Of a stretch of 64,000 nt of DNA, positions 53,069 to 61,043 are shown one piece after another (positions within the stretch are counted from its first letter, which is position 1; each line of letters opens with the position of its first letter). Origin of the DNA: Pedobacter kyonggii (GTDB taxonomy: Bacteria; Bacteroidota; Bacteroidia; Sphingobacteriales; Sphingobacteriaceae). The translations under genes were made by a program, and so were the position numbers. Location: NCBI RefSeq assembly GCF_004310665.1, contig NZ_SIXF01000003.1, positions 249,087 through 313,086 on the forward strand. Reading direction: 5' to 3'. The notes below the pieces were generated by a model. That model searched no databases, had not been told where the DNA came from, and saw nothing but the letters and a program-made list of their open reading frames with translations.

Positions 53069-54853
53069 ATGGCCGAACAGCACCTTTATCAAACAGGAAT
53101 TATAGGAAATTGCGCTTTCATTGCACACGTAAATAAAAACACTGATATATCTTGGCTTTGCTGGCCACGTTTCGATAGCCCTTTTGTATTTGGCAGTTTA
53201 TTGGACGAGAAAAAAGGAGGGGAGTTTTCGATTTTACCACAAGGTGAATTCACTTCTAACCAATATTACATCGAAAATACAAATGTTTTAAGGACAGAAA
53301 TCACAGCTGAAGATGGAAAATACCGCATTACCGATTTTGCGCCACGTTTTCGCCTATACGATCGCTATTTTAAACCACTAATGTTGATCAGAAAGATCGA
53401 ACCTTTGGAGGGTAATCCGCGCATTACCATTAAATGCGAGCCGGTATGCGATTATGGGAAAGGTAAAATGAAGTCGAGTAGGGGCAGTAATCATATTGAT
53501 TATCTGGGGTGTGACGAAAATATCCGCTTAAGTACTAATGTATCACTTGCTTATATTTTTGACGAAAAAGCATTTGTACTGAATGAGGCCAAATACCTCA
53601 TTATGACTTATGGCCAAAATTTAGAGGCTCCGGTAGTAAGTACTGCAGAAAATTTTTTGCGCGAAACAATAGCCTATTGGCGATTATGGATCAAACATTC
53701 GTCAATCGCAGGTTTTTACCAACCTTTTGTAATTCGCTCGGCCTTGGTGCTGAAAATCCATCAGTATGAAGATACCGGTGCAATTATAGCGGCCAGCACT
53801 ACTAGTTTACCAGAATCGCCTGGCAGTACCCGAAACTGGGATTATAGATATTGCTGGTTAAGAGATTCGCACTATGTATTAACTTCACTTAACCATATCG
53901 GCCATTTTGAAGAAATGGAGAAGTATTTTAATTACCTTTCTGATATTTCGCATGCTGAGGATACACGCTATCAACCCTTGTATGGCATTGCAGGAGAAAG
54001 GGAAATTACCGAGCATACATTAAGTCATCTGGAAGGTTATAAAGGCGAGCAACCCATTAGAATAGGAAACCAGGCATATGAACACATTCAGAATGATATT
54101 TACGGTCAGGTTTTAATTTCGATGTTACCACTTTATACCGATCACCGTTTTGTTTTTTCCGAACGTAGCGATTCGGTCAGGTGGATTGAAAGTGTGCTTT
54201 CTAAAATTGAACGGACAATTGATGAAAAGGATGCCGGAATTTGGGAATTCAGGAACATTGCCAATGTACATTGTTATAGTAACTTATTTCAATGGGCAGG
54301 AGCACAGGCTGCTTTAAAAATGGCTAAAACTATTGGTAACGAGGATTTCGAGAAGCGTGCGGAGATTTTAATCGATAAGGCTGCGGCACACATAGAAGCT
54401 TGCTACGATCCGGAAAGAAAAGTGTATACCAACGCTGTAGGAAGCACTCATTTAGATGCCAGCACTTTACAGTTGATCATGATGAATTATTTGGATCCGG
54501 CTTCAGATCGGGCGAAAGATCATTTAATCGCTTTAGAAAAGGAGTTGAAAACGGAAGATGGTTTGTTTTACCGTTACTTACATGCTGACGATTTCGGTAA
54601 ACCAAAAACAACATTTTTAATCTGTGCCTTTTGGTATGTGGAAGCTTTGGCCTGTGTTGGCCGGACTGATGAAGCGATTAAAGAATTCGAAAATATTATT
54701 AAATATTGTAATCATCTTCTTTTGTTCAGTGAGGATGTTGATGCTAAAACAGGTAGCCAATGGGGTAATTTCCCTCAGGCGTATAGTCACGTAGGTTTAA
54801 TGAATGCGGCTTATCGCATTGCAATTAAATTGGATAGGCCGATATTTTTATGA
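53069..54853 (+). CDS. GH15-family glycoside hydrolase (glucoamylase- or trehalase-like)
   Basis: A 594-residue cytosolic protein. An N-terminal beta-sandwich (about 1-205, with IIGNCAFIAHVNKNTDISWL at 11-30) is followed by the (alpha/alpha)6 barrel. GH15 signatures: RNWDYRYCWLRDS at 255-267, general acid E393 in AGIWEFRN, and catalytic base E555 in LFSEDVD with GNFPQAYSHVGL just after. No signal peptide is visible, so it acts inside the cell on alpha-glucans or trehalose. It is convergent with the trehalose synthesis gene and downstream of glycogen genes, so either trehalase or glucoamylase activity fits; sequence alone does not settle it. Confidence 0.88.
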   Translation: MAEQHLYQTGIIGNCAFIAHVNKNTDISWLCWPRFDSPFVFGSLLDEKKGGEFSILPQGEFTSNQYYIENTNVLRTEITAEDGKYRITDFAPRFRLYDRYFKPLMLIRKIEPLEGNPRITIKCEPVCDYGKGKMKSSRGSNHIDYLGCDENIRLSTNVSLAYIFDEKAFVLNEAKYLIMTYGQNLEAPVVSTAENFLRETIAYWRLWIKHSSIAGFYQPFVIRSALVLKIHQYEDTGAIIAASTTSLPESPGSTRNWDYRYCWLRDSHYVLTSLNHIGHFEEMEKYFNYLSDISHAEDTRYQPLYGIAGEREITEHTLSHLEGYKGEQPIRIGNQAYEHIQNDIYGQVLISMLPLYTDHRFVFSERSDSVRWIESVLSKIERTIDEKDAGIWEFRNIANVHCYSNLFQWAGAQAALKMAKTIGNEDFEKRAEILIDKAAAHIEACYDPERKVYTNAVGSTHLDASTLQLIMMNYLDPASDRAKDHLIALEKELKTEDGLFYRYLHADDFGKPKTTFLICAFWYVEALACVGRTDEAIKEFENIIKYCNHLLLFSEDVDAKTGSQWGNFPQAYSHVGLMNAAYRIAIKLDRPIFL

Positions 54854-54857
54854 TAAA

Positions 54858-54904
54858 GTGGATTGCAAATCCACAGTTCAAGAGTCGGGATTGCAAATCC
54901 CGAC
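54858..54904. repeat. Twin-hairpin dispersed repeat, copy 2
   Basis: GTGGATT-GCA-AATCCAC (54858-54874) and GTCGGGATT-GCA-AATCCCGAC (54884-54904) are two perfect hairpins in tandem, starting 5 bp after the GH15 stop. Layout and loop match the pair at 6779-6827. Confidence 0.7.
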
Positions 54905-54914
54905 TAACTTAAAA

Positions 54915-54994
54915 AGCTTTGACAACTTTTATGTAAACACTGCATGTTAAAGTTGTCAAAGCTATTATAAAAGGTCTGTGTAGACACAGACCTT
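54915..54994. terminator. Two strong hairpins between convergent genes (probable bidirectional terminators)
   Basis: AGCTTTGACAACTTT (54915-54929) pairs exactly with AAAGTTGTCAAAGCT (54949-54963). AAGGTCTGTGT (54971-54981) pairs with ACACAGACCTT (54984-54994). They lie between the convergent GH15 and trehalose genes. Confidence 0.6.
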
Positions 54995-55019
54995 GGCATT
55001 AATTTTATAATAGGAAAGT

Positions 55020-55114
55020 CGTCATTGCGAAGTATGAAGCAATCTTAATGCGCACGCTGGTAGCGATCGTTGTAAGATTGCTTCGTCGGCTGGAAAAGCC
55101 TTCTCGCAATGACG
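55020..55114. repeat. Imperfect palindrome dispersed repeat
   Basis: CGTCATTGCGA at 55020-55030 is mirrored by TCGCAATGACG at 55104-55114. AAGCAATCTTA and TAAGATTGCTT are inner inverted segments. It belongs to the same family as 43469-43593. Confidence 0.65.
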
Positions 55115-55142
55115 ATTCATTTAGTGAAAATGGTGGTTGGTA

Positions 55143-57353
55143 TTAACTCCGGCCTACAAACGCCTCTTTTACTAAGCTCCAAAGCAGTTTTCGCACTTCA
55201 TTAAAATCATTTAGGTAATATTTTGCTTCCGAAATGTTGTTGCCAACTTTAATGGTAAAAGCGTCATCTGGTAGCGCCCTGAAAATATCTTCATCGGTAT
55301 GGTCATCGCCAAGGGCCAAAATAAAATCAGGGTTTTTATCGTACAACCAGTTTAGGGCAGCCTTGCCTTTGTTAACCTCCATATTTTTAAACTCAATTAC
55401 CTTATTGCCCGGCATGAGTTGCAGGCCTTTATCTGCAGCTAAAATTTTCATGTGGCTGATAATTTCATTGGCCCTTAATTCGCCAAGTCCTTCTTCTGCT
55501 TTCCGGTAATGCCAAACCAATGAGTAACTTTTTTCTTCAATAAACGATCCCGGAGTACGGTCTGTATAAGTTTCCAATAACGTTTTTATTTCTTGTTTCC
55601 ACTGGTCAGTTAAAAGTGGCAGGCTGTTCCATTTATCTTCGAACGATTTTTGCCAGGCGCCATGTTCCGCAATTAGATCTACCTTTAAGTGTCCAAACCA
55701 CTTTTCGAGGGTTTCATTTCGTCTGCCACTAATAATTACAACTTTATTTGCCTTATCAAGTGTTAGGTTCTCAATCAAATCGTACAATTCGGCATCTGGC
55801 GAAGCGTCGTCAATATTTCCGGTAAAATCTACAAGGGTACCATCATAATCTAAAAATAGTACACGATCTTGCGTTTGCGCATATTTAGTTACGATCACTT
55901 CATTAATAGCATTTACTGCATGTTTTGTTAATAACGATTTTTGAGAATCTTTCACTTCGTTTAATCTTAAAATAAAATTGTTAACCCAATGTTTAACATT
56001 GAATTTTTGTACAATTGCACGCATGGCTTTCATACGCATTTGTTGTTCTGACGGCGACATTTTAAGCGCCGTTACAATCGCCTCCATAATATCACCAATG
56101 TTATTAGGATTTACGATTATGGCATCAGTTAATTCTTTGGAAGCTCCCGCCATTTCACTTAAAATCAATACACCATCATTATTGTTCCTGCTGGCCACAT
56201 ATTCTTTACTTACCAGATTCATTCCATCGCGCATAGGCGTAACCAAACAGATATCTGCTGTGGAGTAAAGGGCTGATAGTACTTCAATAGAGAATGAGCG
56301 ATAAAAATAATTAACCGGAATCCAGTTCATTGAACGGTACCTCGCATTTAAATTTCCAACAAACTGATCAATCTGGTCTCTTAACTCACTATATTGTGGT
56401 ACCGTATCGCGGGAAGGAACTACGATCATAAAAAGCTCAATTTTGCCAATGTATTCTGGGTGGAGCTGAAGCAATAGTTCCAAAGCCTTTAATCTTTCTA
56501 ATATGCCCTTGCTGTAATCGAGCCGATCGATGGACAAGATTACTTTCATATCTTCTTTACCTGTCCGGAAATAATCGATCTCTTGTTGCACTCGCTCAGT
56601 TGCCGTTAAATCTGAAAATTTATCGAAATCAATCCCCATTGGAAAAGCTTCCACAACAATTTGCCTTTCGTTACTACTGAGTATGTTTGATGACGAGTTT
56701 ACAGGGAGCAAACGTGTTGTCGTGCTAATAAAATGGCGAACATCATCATAGGTATGGAAACCGATTAAATCGGCACCAATTAAGCCGTTCAATAATTCTT
56801 CGCGCCAAGGGATCAAACGGAATATTTCGTATGATGGAAAAGGAATATGTTGGAAAAAACCAATCGTAGCATTTGGGAGTTTTTCCCTTAAAATGCCTGG
56901 AAGAAGGAGTAACTGGTAATCTTGAATCCAGATTTTATCTCTTCTGTTAAGTACCTGCATGGCACTTTTTGCGAATTTCTCATTAACCGATCGGTAGCAG
57001 TCCCAATAACTCTGTTCGTAATGTGCATATGTAACGAGGTAATGAAATACGGGCCATAATACTTCGTTTGAAAAGCCTTCGTAATATAAATTGATTTCGT
57101 TTTGCGTAAGGTAAACTGGATATAGGTTTAATGCGGCAAGTTTTTGAGTAACTTCTTCCTTACGTTCTTCCGGTACTTCTATGCCGGGCCAGCCGATCCA
57201 AATGGAATTACCTGATTTATAAACGTCTCCTAATCCTGTGGCAAGGCCCCCCTCACTTGGAATAAGTGTGTATTCATTGTTCTCTTCGATGATTTTAACG
57301 GGTAGTCTGTTCGATATTATAACTGTCTTCATGCTTGTATTTGATGTATCCAC
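55143..57353 (-). CDS. Bifunctional trehalose-6-phosphate synthase/phosphatase
   Basis: A 736-residue fusion of OtsA-like and OtsB-like enzymes. Residues about 8-470 are a GT20 synthase (VIISNRLPV, then GGLATGLGDV, WIQDYQLLLLPGILR, FFQHIPFPSYEIFRLIPWRE, LSIDRLDYSKGI), joining glucose from a nucleotide sugar to glucose 6-phosphate. Residues about 495-736 are a HAD phosphatase (LFLDYDGTLVDF with D502 and D504, VIISGRRNETL, LALGDDHTDEDIF) that releases trehalose. Translation may start at ATG 57353 or at 57332 (MKTVIISNR). It lies 63 bp after the histidine kinase gene, so it may share a transcript with the two-component genes. Trehalose is a stress protectant. Confidence 0.95.
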   Translation of the reverse strand: MDTSNTSMKTVIISNRLPVKIIEENNEYTLIPSEGGLATGLGDVYKSGNSIWIGWPGIEVPEERKEEVTQKLAALNLYPVYLTQNEINLYYEGFSNEVLWPVFHYLVTYAHYEQSYWDCYRSVNEKFAKSAMQVLNRRDKIWIQDYQLLLLPGILREKLPNATIGFFQHIPFPSYEIFRLIPWREELLNGLIGADLIGFHTYDDVRHFISTTTRLLPVNSSSNILSSNERQIVVEAFPMGIDFDKFSDLTATERVQQEIDYFRTGKEDMKVILSIDRLDYSKGILERLKALELLLQLHPEYIGKIELFMIVVPSRDTVPQYSELRDQIDQFVGNLNARYRSMNWIPVNYFYRSFSIEVLSALYSTADICLVTPMRDGMNLVSKEYVASRNNNDGVLILSEMAGASKELTDAIIVNPNNIGDIMEAIVTALKMSPSEQQMRMKAMRAIVQKFNVKHWVNNFILRLNEVKDSQKSLLTKHAVNAINEVIVTKYAQTQDRVLFLDYDGTLVDFTGNIDDASPDAELYDLIENLTLDKANKVVIISGRRNETLEKWFGHLKVDLIAEHGAWQKSFEDKWNSLPLLTDQWKQEIKTLLETYTDRTPGSFIEEKSYSLVWHYRKAEEGLGELRANEIISHMKILAADKGLQLMPGNKVIEFKNMEVNKGKAALNWLYDKNPDFILALGDDHTDEDIFRALPDDAFTIKVGNNISEAKYYLNDFNEVRKLLWSLVKEAFVGRS

Positions 57354-57416
57354 ATCAATAAAAGCATATCAAACTCGTTTTGTTTGATTTTTTAGGTCAA
57401 AAAAACATTCAAATGA

Positions 57417-58772
57417 TTAAATGTAATTAAATACGAGAGAAAAAGTAGTGCCATTATCTGGCATTGAAACAACTTCTATGCTGCCTCTATGCATTTTCAT
57501 AATGTTGCGGCTAATGGTTAATCCTATTCCTGATCCATTTTTCCTGGTGGTGTAAAATGGAACAAAAATCTTTTCGAGGTCGCTGGCATCGATGCCTTTT
57601 CCGTTATCGGTAACATCAATATATAGCTTGGTGTTTTCTAAGCGGTAATTTACGTTGATATGCGGGTGTTCTCTGTTCTCTACAGCGTAAATACTATTGG
57701 TAATGAGGTTGATAAGCACTTGTTCAACTAGTTTTAGGTCGAGCTGAACGGTGATTTTTGAAGAGGTTTGTTCTACATCCAGTACCACATTTCTAACTTT
57801 GGCAAATGGCTGCATCAATACCTTAATGTGTTTCAATATTTCACCAATGGTATGCGATTCGAGGTTTGGTGTTGGCAGCTCGGCAATTAAGCGATAATCC
57901 TTTACAAAATCTAATAAACCAGAAGATCTTCTTTGTATAGTTTGCAGAGCCGTTTTCAGATCGTCCATTTCATCTTCTGTAAGGTTCTTTTTATCGGTTA
58001 CCATCCGGTTGATTGTATCCGATAATGAACTTATGGGGGTAATTGAGTTTAAGATCTCGTGTGAAATTACACCAATTAATCTATTCCATGCTTCCGTTTC
58101 TTTTTGCTCAATCTCATCTTTAATGTTTTGGAAGCTGATAATGGTATAATTGTTTCCGTAGAGGTTTAATGGAATAACTTCGGTAGATAATTGAATCAGT
58201 TTATCCTGGATCTTCAATTCCAGAAACCTTTTTCCACCAGCTAAAATCTGCTCTATTTCTGTTGCAAAGGTAGGGAGGTGTTGCTTTACCCTGTGCCAAT
58301 ACTTATACGCTGGAATGCCTAAAAGATTTGAAGCGGCCTGATTAAAAAATGCAACCTCTTCGTTCTCTTCCTGATTGGTATTATTTACCACGATTACACC
58401 AACAGGAACCTGCTCCAAAATGGTTTTGATCAACTGAAACATCGCTTCCTGTTCCAATCTGATCTGTTTATGGACCTGTAAAATATCGCTGAAGGACTCG
58501 TATAATTCAGGGAAACTGCCTTTAGTTACTTTATTTTTAAAGTTTAGGGTATGATCTCTCGTTTTAACGGCTAAAATGAAACGGTTGATATCTGATCGGA
58601 TCTGATTGATATAGTAATAAAGGGAAATAATCGTACCCAGTAAAATTAAAGCTACGCCAATGATGGTAAACCAAAGCTGGGTATTTTTAATCAGGTAAAA
58701 TAGGAGATAGCCCAACAGATTGATAATCAGCAGGCGAAATATTAAACGGAAAGTAAAACGTTGATAAAACAT
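57417..58772 (-). CDS. Sensor histidine kinase (NtrY/AtoS-like)
   Basis: A 451-residue membrane kinase. Two N-terminal membrane helices (about 10-28 and 34-54) are separated by only a few residues, so there is no periplasmic sensor domain. A PAS-like domain follows (about 115-215, VPVGVIVVN, FNQAASNLLGIPAY). The phosphoacceptor is H238 in VISHEILNSITPIS. The ATPase domain holds LITNSIYAVENRE, VTDNGKGID and GSGIGLTISRNIM. It pairs with the NtrC-type regulator encoded 67 bp upstream, and the pair probably controls the divergent efflux operon. Confidence 0.92.
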   Translation of the reverse strand: MFYQRFTFRLIFRLLIINLLGYLLFYLIKNTQLWFTIIGVALILLGTIISLYYYINQIRSDINRFILAVKTRDHTLNFKNKVTKGSFPELYESFSDILQVHKQIRLEQEAMFQLIKTILEQVPVGVIVVNNTNQEENEEVAFFNQAASNLLGIPAYKYWHRVKQHLPTFATEIEQILAGGKRFLELKIQDKLIQLSTEVIPLNLYGNNYTIISFQNIKDEIEQKETEAWNRLIGVISHEILNSITPISSLSDTINRMVTDKKNLTEDEMDDLKTALQTIQRRSSGLLDFVKDYRLIAELPTPNLESHTIGEILKHIKVLMQPFAKVRNVVLDVEQTSSKITVQLDLKLVEQVLINLITNSIYAVENREHPHINVNYRLENTKLYIDVTDNGKGIDASDLEKIFVPFYTTRKNGSGIGLTISRNIMKMHRGSIEVVSMPDNGTTFSLVFNYI

Positions 58773-58839
58773 GTTTTTAAAGCTGAAAGCTTAAAGGCGA
58801 AAGACTAAAGCTTTAAGCTCTGGTCTTTCAGCTTTCAGC

Positions 58840-60210
58840 TTAGATTCCAAATTTCTCGATTCTTCTATACAGCGCAGCTCTGGTTAAACCGAGTTCTGCT
58901 GCGGCTTTTGATATATTTCCTTTGTGCTTATCAATTGCTTTCTGCACCATCATTTTTTCCATATCCTCAAGAGCCATTTCATCTGGTATGGCGTTGTTCT
59001 GTGCATAGCGCTGCGGACTTAACTGCAAGTCTTCTTCTGCAATATCAGCCCCATCGCTCATAATAACGGCTCTTTCTAAAACGTGCTGTAATTCGCGTAC
59101 ATTTCCCGGCCATTTATACTGTAAAAGTGCTTCTTGGGCCTTATTACTCAGTTTTCGTATGTCTTTATGGTATTTTGAGCTAAAAACCTGCATAAAATGA
59201 TTGGCCAAGAGTAGAATATCTGTTCCACGTTTACGTAAGGCTGGTAATAAAAGCTCAACGGTATTAATGCGGAACAATAAATCCTGCCTAAATGTATTTT
59301 TAGATACCATTTCATTCAAGGGCATATTGGTGGCCGTTATTAAGCGAACATTCACCTTACGTTCTTTACTTTCACCTAAACGGGTAACTGTACGGTTTTG
59401 CAAAACGCTTAAGAGTTTAGCCTGAAGTGGTAATGTTAAATTTCCAATCTCGTCTAAAAAGATCGTTCCTCCATCGGCCAGTTCAAAGCGACCGGGTTTA
59501 TCTTCTTTGGCATCGGTAAAAGCACCTTTAGCGTAGCCGAATAATTCGCTTTCAAATAAATTTTCGTTTAAGGAGCCTAAATCAACATGCATAAACACCT
59601 GATTTTTCCTTTGCGAATTGCCATGGATTTCATAAGCAAAAACTTGTTTTCCCGTTCCGTTTTCGCCCAGAATAAGCACATTGGCATCAGTAGGGGCTAC
59701 TTTTAAGAGCGTATTCTGTAATTGTTTTATTTCATCTGCCTGCCCAACAATATTCTCGAAACCACGGGTAAGGTCTTTTTGGAGTGATGAGTGTATTTTT
59801 TCTAGTTTCTTTACCTTTTTGGTCGATTCGCGAAGTTTAGATGCCGAAGAAATGGTGGCAAACAGCTTCTCATTTTCCCAGGGCTTTAGAATAAAATCGG
59901 TAGCTCCTTTTTTAATCGCTTTTACTGCCAGTTCAACATTGCCAAAAGCAGTCATTAATATGACTACATAATCTTTATCAATCGATAAAATATGTTCTAG
60001 CCAATAAAGACCTTCGCGGCCATCACTAGCCCCCTTTTGGTAGTTCATATCCAGCAAGATGATATCAATTTCATTTTTGCTCAATAAAACATTGATCTCT
60101 TTAGGCGATTTACATGTAATTACCTGCTTTACCTGCTGCTTTAAAAACAAACGGGCACTAAGCAGGATATCGTCGTCATCATCGATAATTAAAACTGTGG
60201 CTTCAAGCAT
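58840..60210 (-). CDS. Sigma-54-dependent NtrC-family response regulator
   Basis: A 456-residue activator in three parts. The receiver has acidic residues at 10-14 and phospho-site D54 (IILLDMNY). The AAA+ domain has Walker A GENGTGK, the sigma-54 loop GAFTDA (in ELFGYAKGAFTDAKED; the consensus is GAFTGA), and Walker B FLDEIGNL. A C-terminal Fis-like helix-turn-helix follows (NISKAAAELGLTRAALYRRI). It activates sigma-54 promoters from enhancer sites. Two 16-bp palindromes and a sigma-54-like promoter in front of the divergent efflux operon (60896-61010) are its likely targets. Confidence 0.94.
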   Translation of the reverse strand: MLEATVLIIDDDDDILLSARLFLKQQVKQVITCKSPKEINVLLSKNEIDIILLDMNYQKGASDGREGLYWLEHILSIDKDYVVILMTAFGNVELAVKAIKKGATDFILKPWENEKLFATISSASKLRESTKKVKKLEKIHSSLQKDLTRGFENIVGQADEIKQLQNTLLKVAPTDANVLILGENGTGKQVFAYEIHGNSQRKNQVFMHVDLGSLNENLFESELFGYAKGAFTDAKEDKPGRFELADGGTIFLDEIGNLTLPLQAKLLSVLQNRTVTRLGESKERKVNVRLITATNMPLNEMVSKNTFRQDLLFRINTVELLLPALRKRGTDILLLANHFMQVFSSKYHKDIRKLSNKAQEALLQYKWPGNVRELQHVLERAVIMSDGADIAEEDLQLSPQRYAQNNAIPDEMALEDMEKMMVQKAIDKHKGNISKAAAELGLTRAALYRRIEKFGI

Positions 60211-60254
60211 AACCTCTCCCTATTAATTTAGTATATATTTATTCTTTTTTGCTG

Positions 60255-60276
60255 TCCCTCTCCTTCAAGAGAGGGA
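60255..60276. repeat. C/T-G/A hairpin flanking the DUF559 gene, left
   Basis: TCCCTCTC (60255-60262) pairs with GAGAGGGA (60269-60276). A related sequence, GCCTCTCTATCCTCAGGGAG at about 60334-60353, overlaps the 3' end of the DUF559 gene. A matching hairpin lies on the other side at 60845-60866. Confidence 0.6.
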
Positions 60277-60345
60277 TTTGTGGTAAAGTGGTTTGAACCT
60301 AATGTTCTTGTATGGTGTAATTTTTTGGTGCCTGCCTCTCTATCC

Positions 60346-60723
60346 TCAGGGAGAAAGGTATCCTTTAATAACATTTATAACCTCATTCGGATTATTATTT
60401 ACATCCTCATTCGTAAATCGAATTATCGTTATTCCAATCTCCTTAAGTTCATCAGTACGGTTTTGATCATATTCTTGATTTTCGTGATGATTATGTATTC
60501 CTCCATCAATTTCAATAATTAATTTAGCCTCGTGGCAGTAAAAATCTGCAATAAACTGATGTACTGGATGCTGCCTCCTAAATTTAAAATTGAGGATTTT
60601 TCTATTCCTCAAACATTGCCACATGATTTCTTCAGCCTCCGTTTGATTTTTCCGCAATGCTTTCGAAAACTCAAACAGCTTCAAATTGACACCATGAAAT
60701 AACTTATCCTTATACTCCTCCAT
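60346..60723 (-). CDS. DUF559 endonuclease-like protein
   Basis: A 125-residue protein of the DUF559 family, related to very-short-patch-repair (Vsr) and PD-(D/E)XK nucleases. Its core reads KFRRQHPVHQFIADFYCHEA with D60, then KLIIEIDGGIHNHH with E71 and D73, a pattern consistent with a metal-dependent nuclease site. The last codons (GYLSP) lie within a pyrimidine-rich repeat sequence. Related hairpins occur on both sides of the gene. The function of DUF559 proteins is not known. It interrupts the space between the regulator and its apparent target operon, which suggests insertion. Confidence 0.8.
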   Translation of the reverse strand: MEEYKDKLFHGVNLKLFEFSKALRKNQTEAEEIMWQCLRNRKILNFKFRRQHPVHQFIADFYCHEAKLIIEIDGGIHNHHENQEYDQNRTDELKEIGITIIRFTNEDVNNNPNEVINVIKGYLSP

Positions 60724-60844
60724 ATCTAATAGACCTATGTCAAGTTAATTAAATATAATGGTTTTGTTTTTTATGATATGAATTCTCTTTAAAAAGAGGC
60801 CTTTTTGACCATCTCTTTTCTGCACGCTGCTGTCTACTCCCTGC

Positions 60845-60866
60845 CCCCTCTCCACATGGAGAGGGG
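60845..60866. repeat. C/T-G/A hairpin flanking the DUF559 gene, right
   Basis: CCCCTCTCC (60845-60853) pairs with GGAGAGGGG (60858-60866) around ACAT. It is followed by GATGAAGGGGTGAGGC, a sequence type often seen as a dispersed repeat in this phylum. Confidence 0.6.
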
Positions 60867-60895
60867 ATGAAGGGGTGAGGCAAAAATACCAAAAC

Positions 60896-60932
60896 TGTCC
60901 GCTCCCGCACATCAACTGTCCGATAATGAACA
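60896..60932. promoter_or_regulatory. Tandem 16-bp palindromes: candidate NtrC-type enhancer sites
   Basis: TGTCCGCTCCCGCACA (60896-60911) and TGTCCGATAATGAACA (60917-60932) both fit TGTNCG-N4-YGNACA. Their spacing of 21 bp puts them on the same face of the helix. They lie 64-100 bp upstream of the sigma-54-like promoter. Confidence 0.65.
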
Positions 60933-60995
60933 TATAAAAAATAAGATAACTATTAATTTGTTGATTATTAGTGTTTTAAATATATTTTATGCTTT

Positions 60996-61010
60996 TGGCA
61001 CAAGCTTGGT
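60996..61010 (+). promoter_or_regulatory. Sigma-54-like promoter of the efflux operon
   Basis: TGGCAC at 60996-61001 matches the -24 element exactly. The -12 region TTGGT at 61006-61010 is an imperfect match to TTGCW. Start codon 61044 is 34 bp further. The strong -24 match and the adjacent enhancer-like sites support the call. Confidence 0.5.
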
Positions 61011-61043
61011 TATTAGTGAATCCAAACAGTACAACCGAACACA

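Larger units (their letters stand above)
60724..61043. other. Regulatory spacer before the efflux operon
   Basis: It contains, in order, a short AT-rich part, the right-hand DUF559-associated hairpin (60845-60866), two 16-bp palindromes (60896-60911, 60917-60932) and a sigma-54-like promoter (60996-61010). No gene is seen. Confidence 0.6.

Noticed and set aside
55234-56268. Forward-strand frames inside the trehalose synthase/phosphatase gene
   Set aside because: Antisense shadows of a gene with all catalytic motifs intact on the reverse strand.
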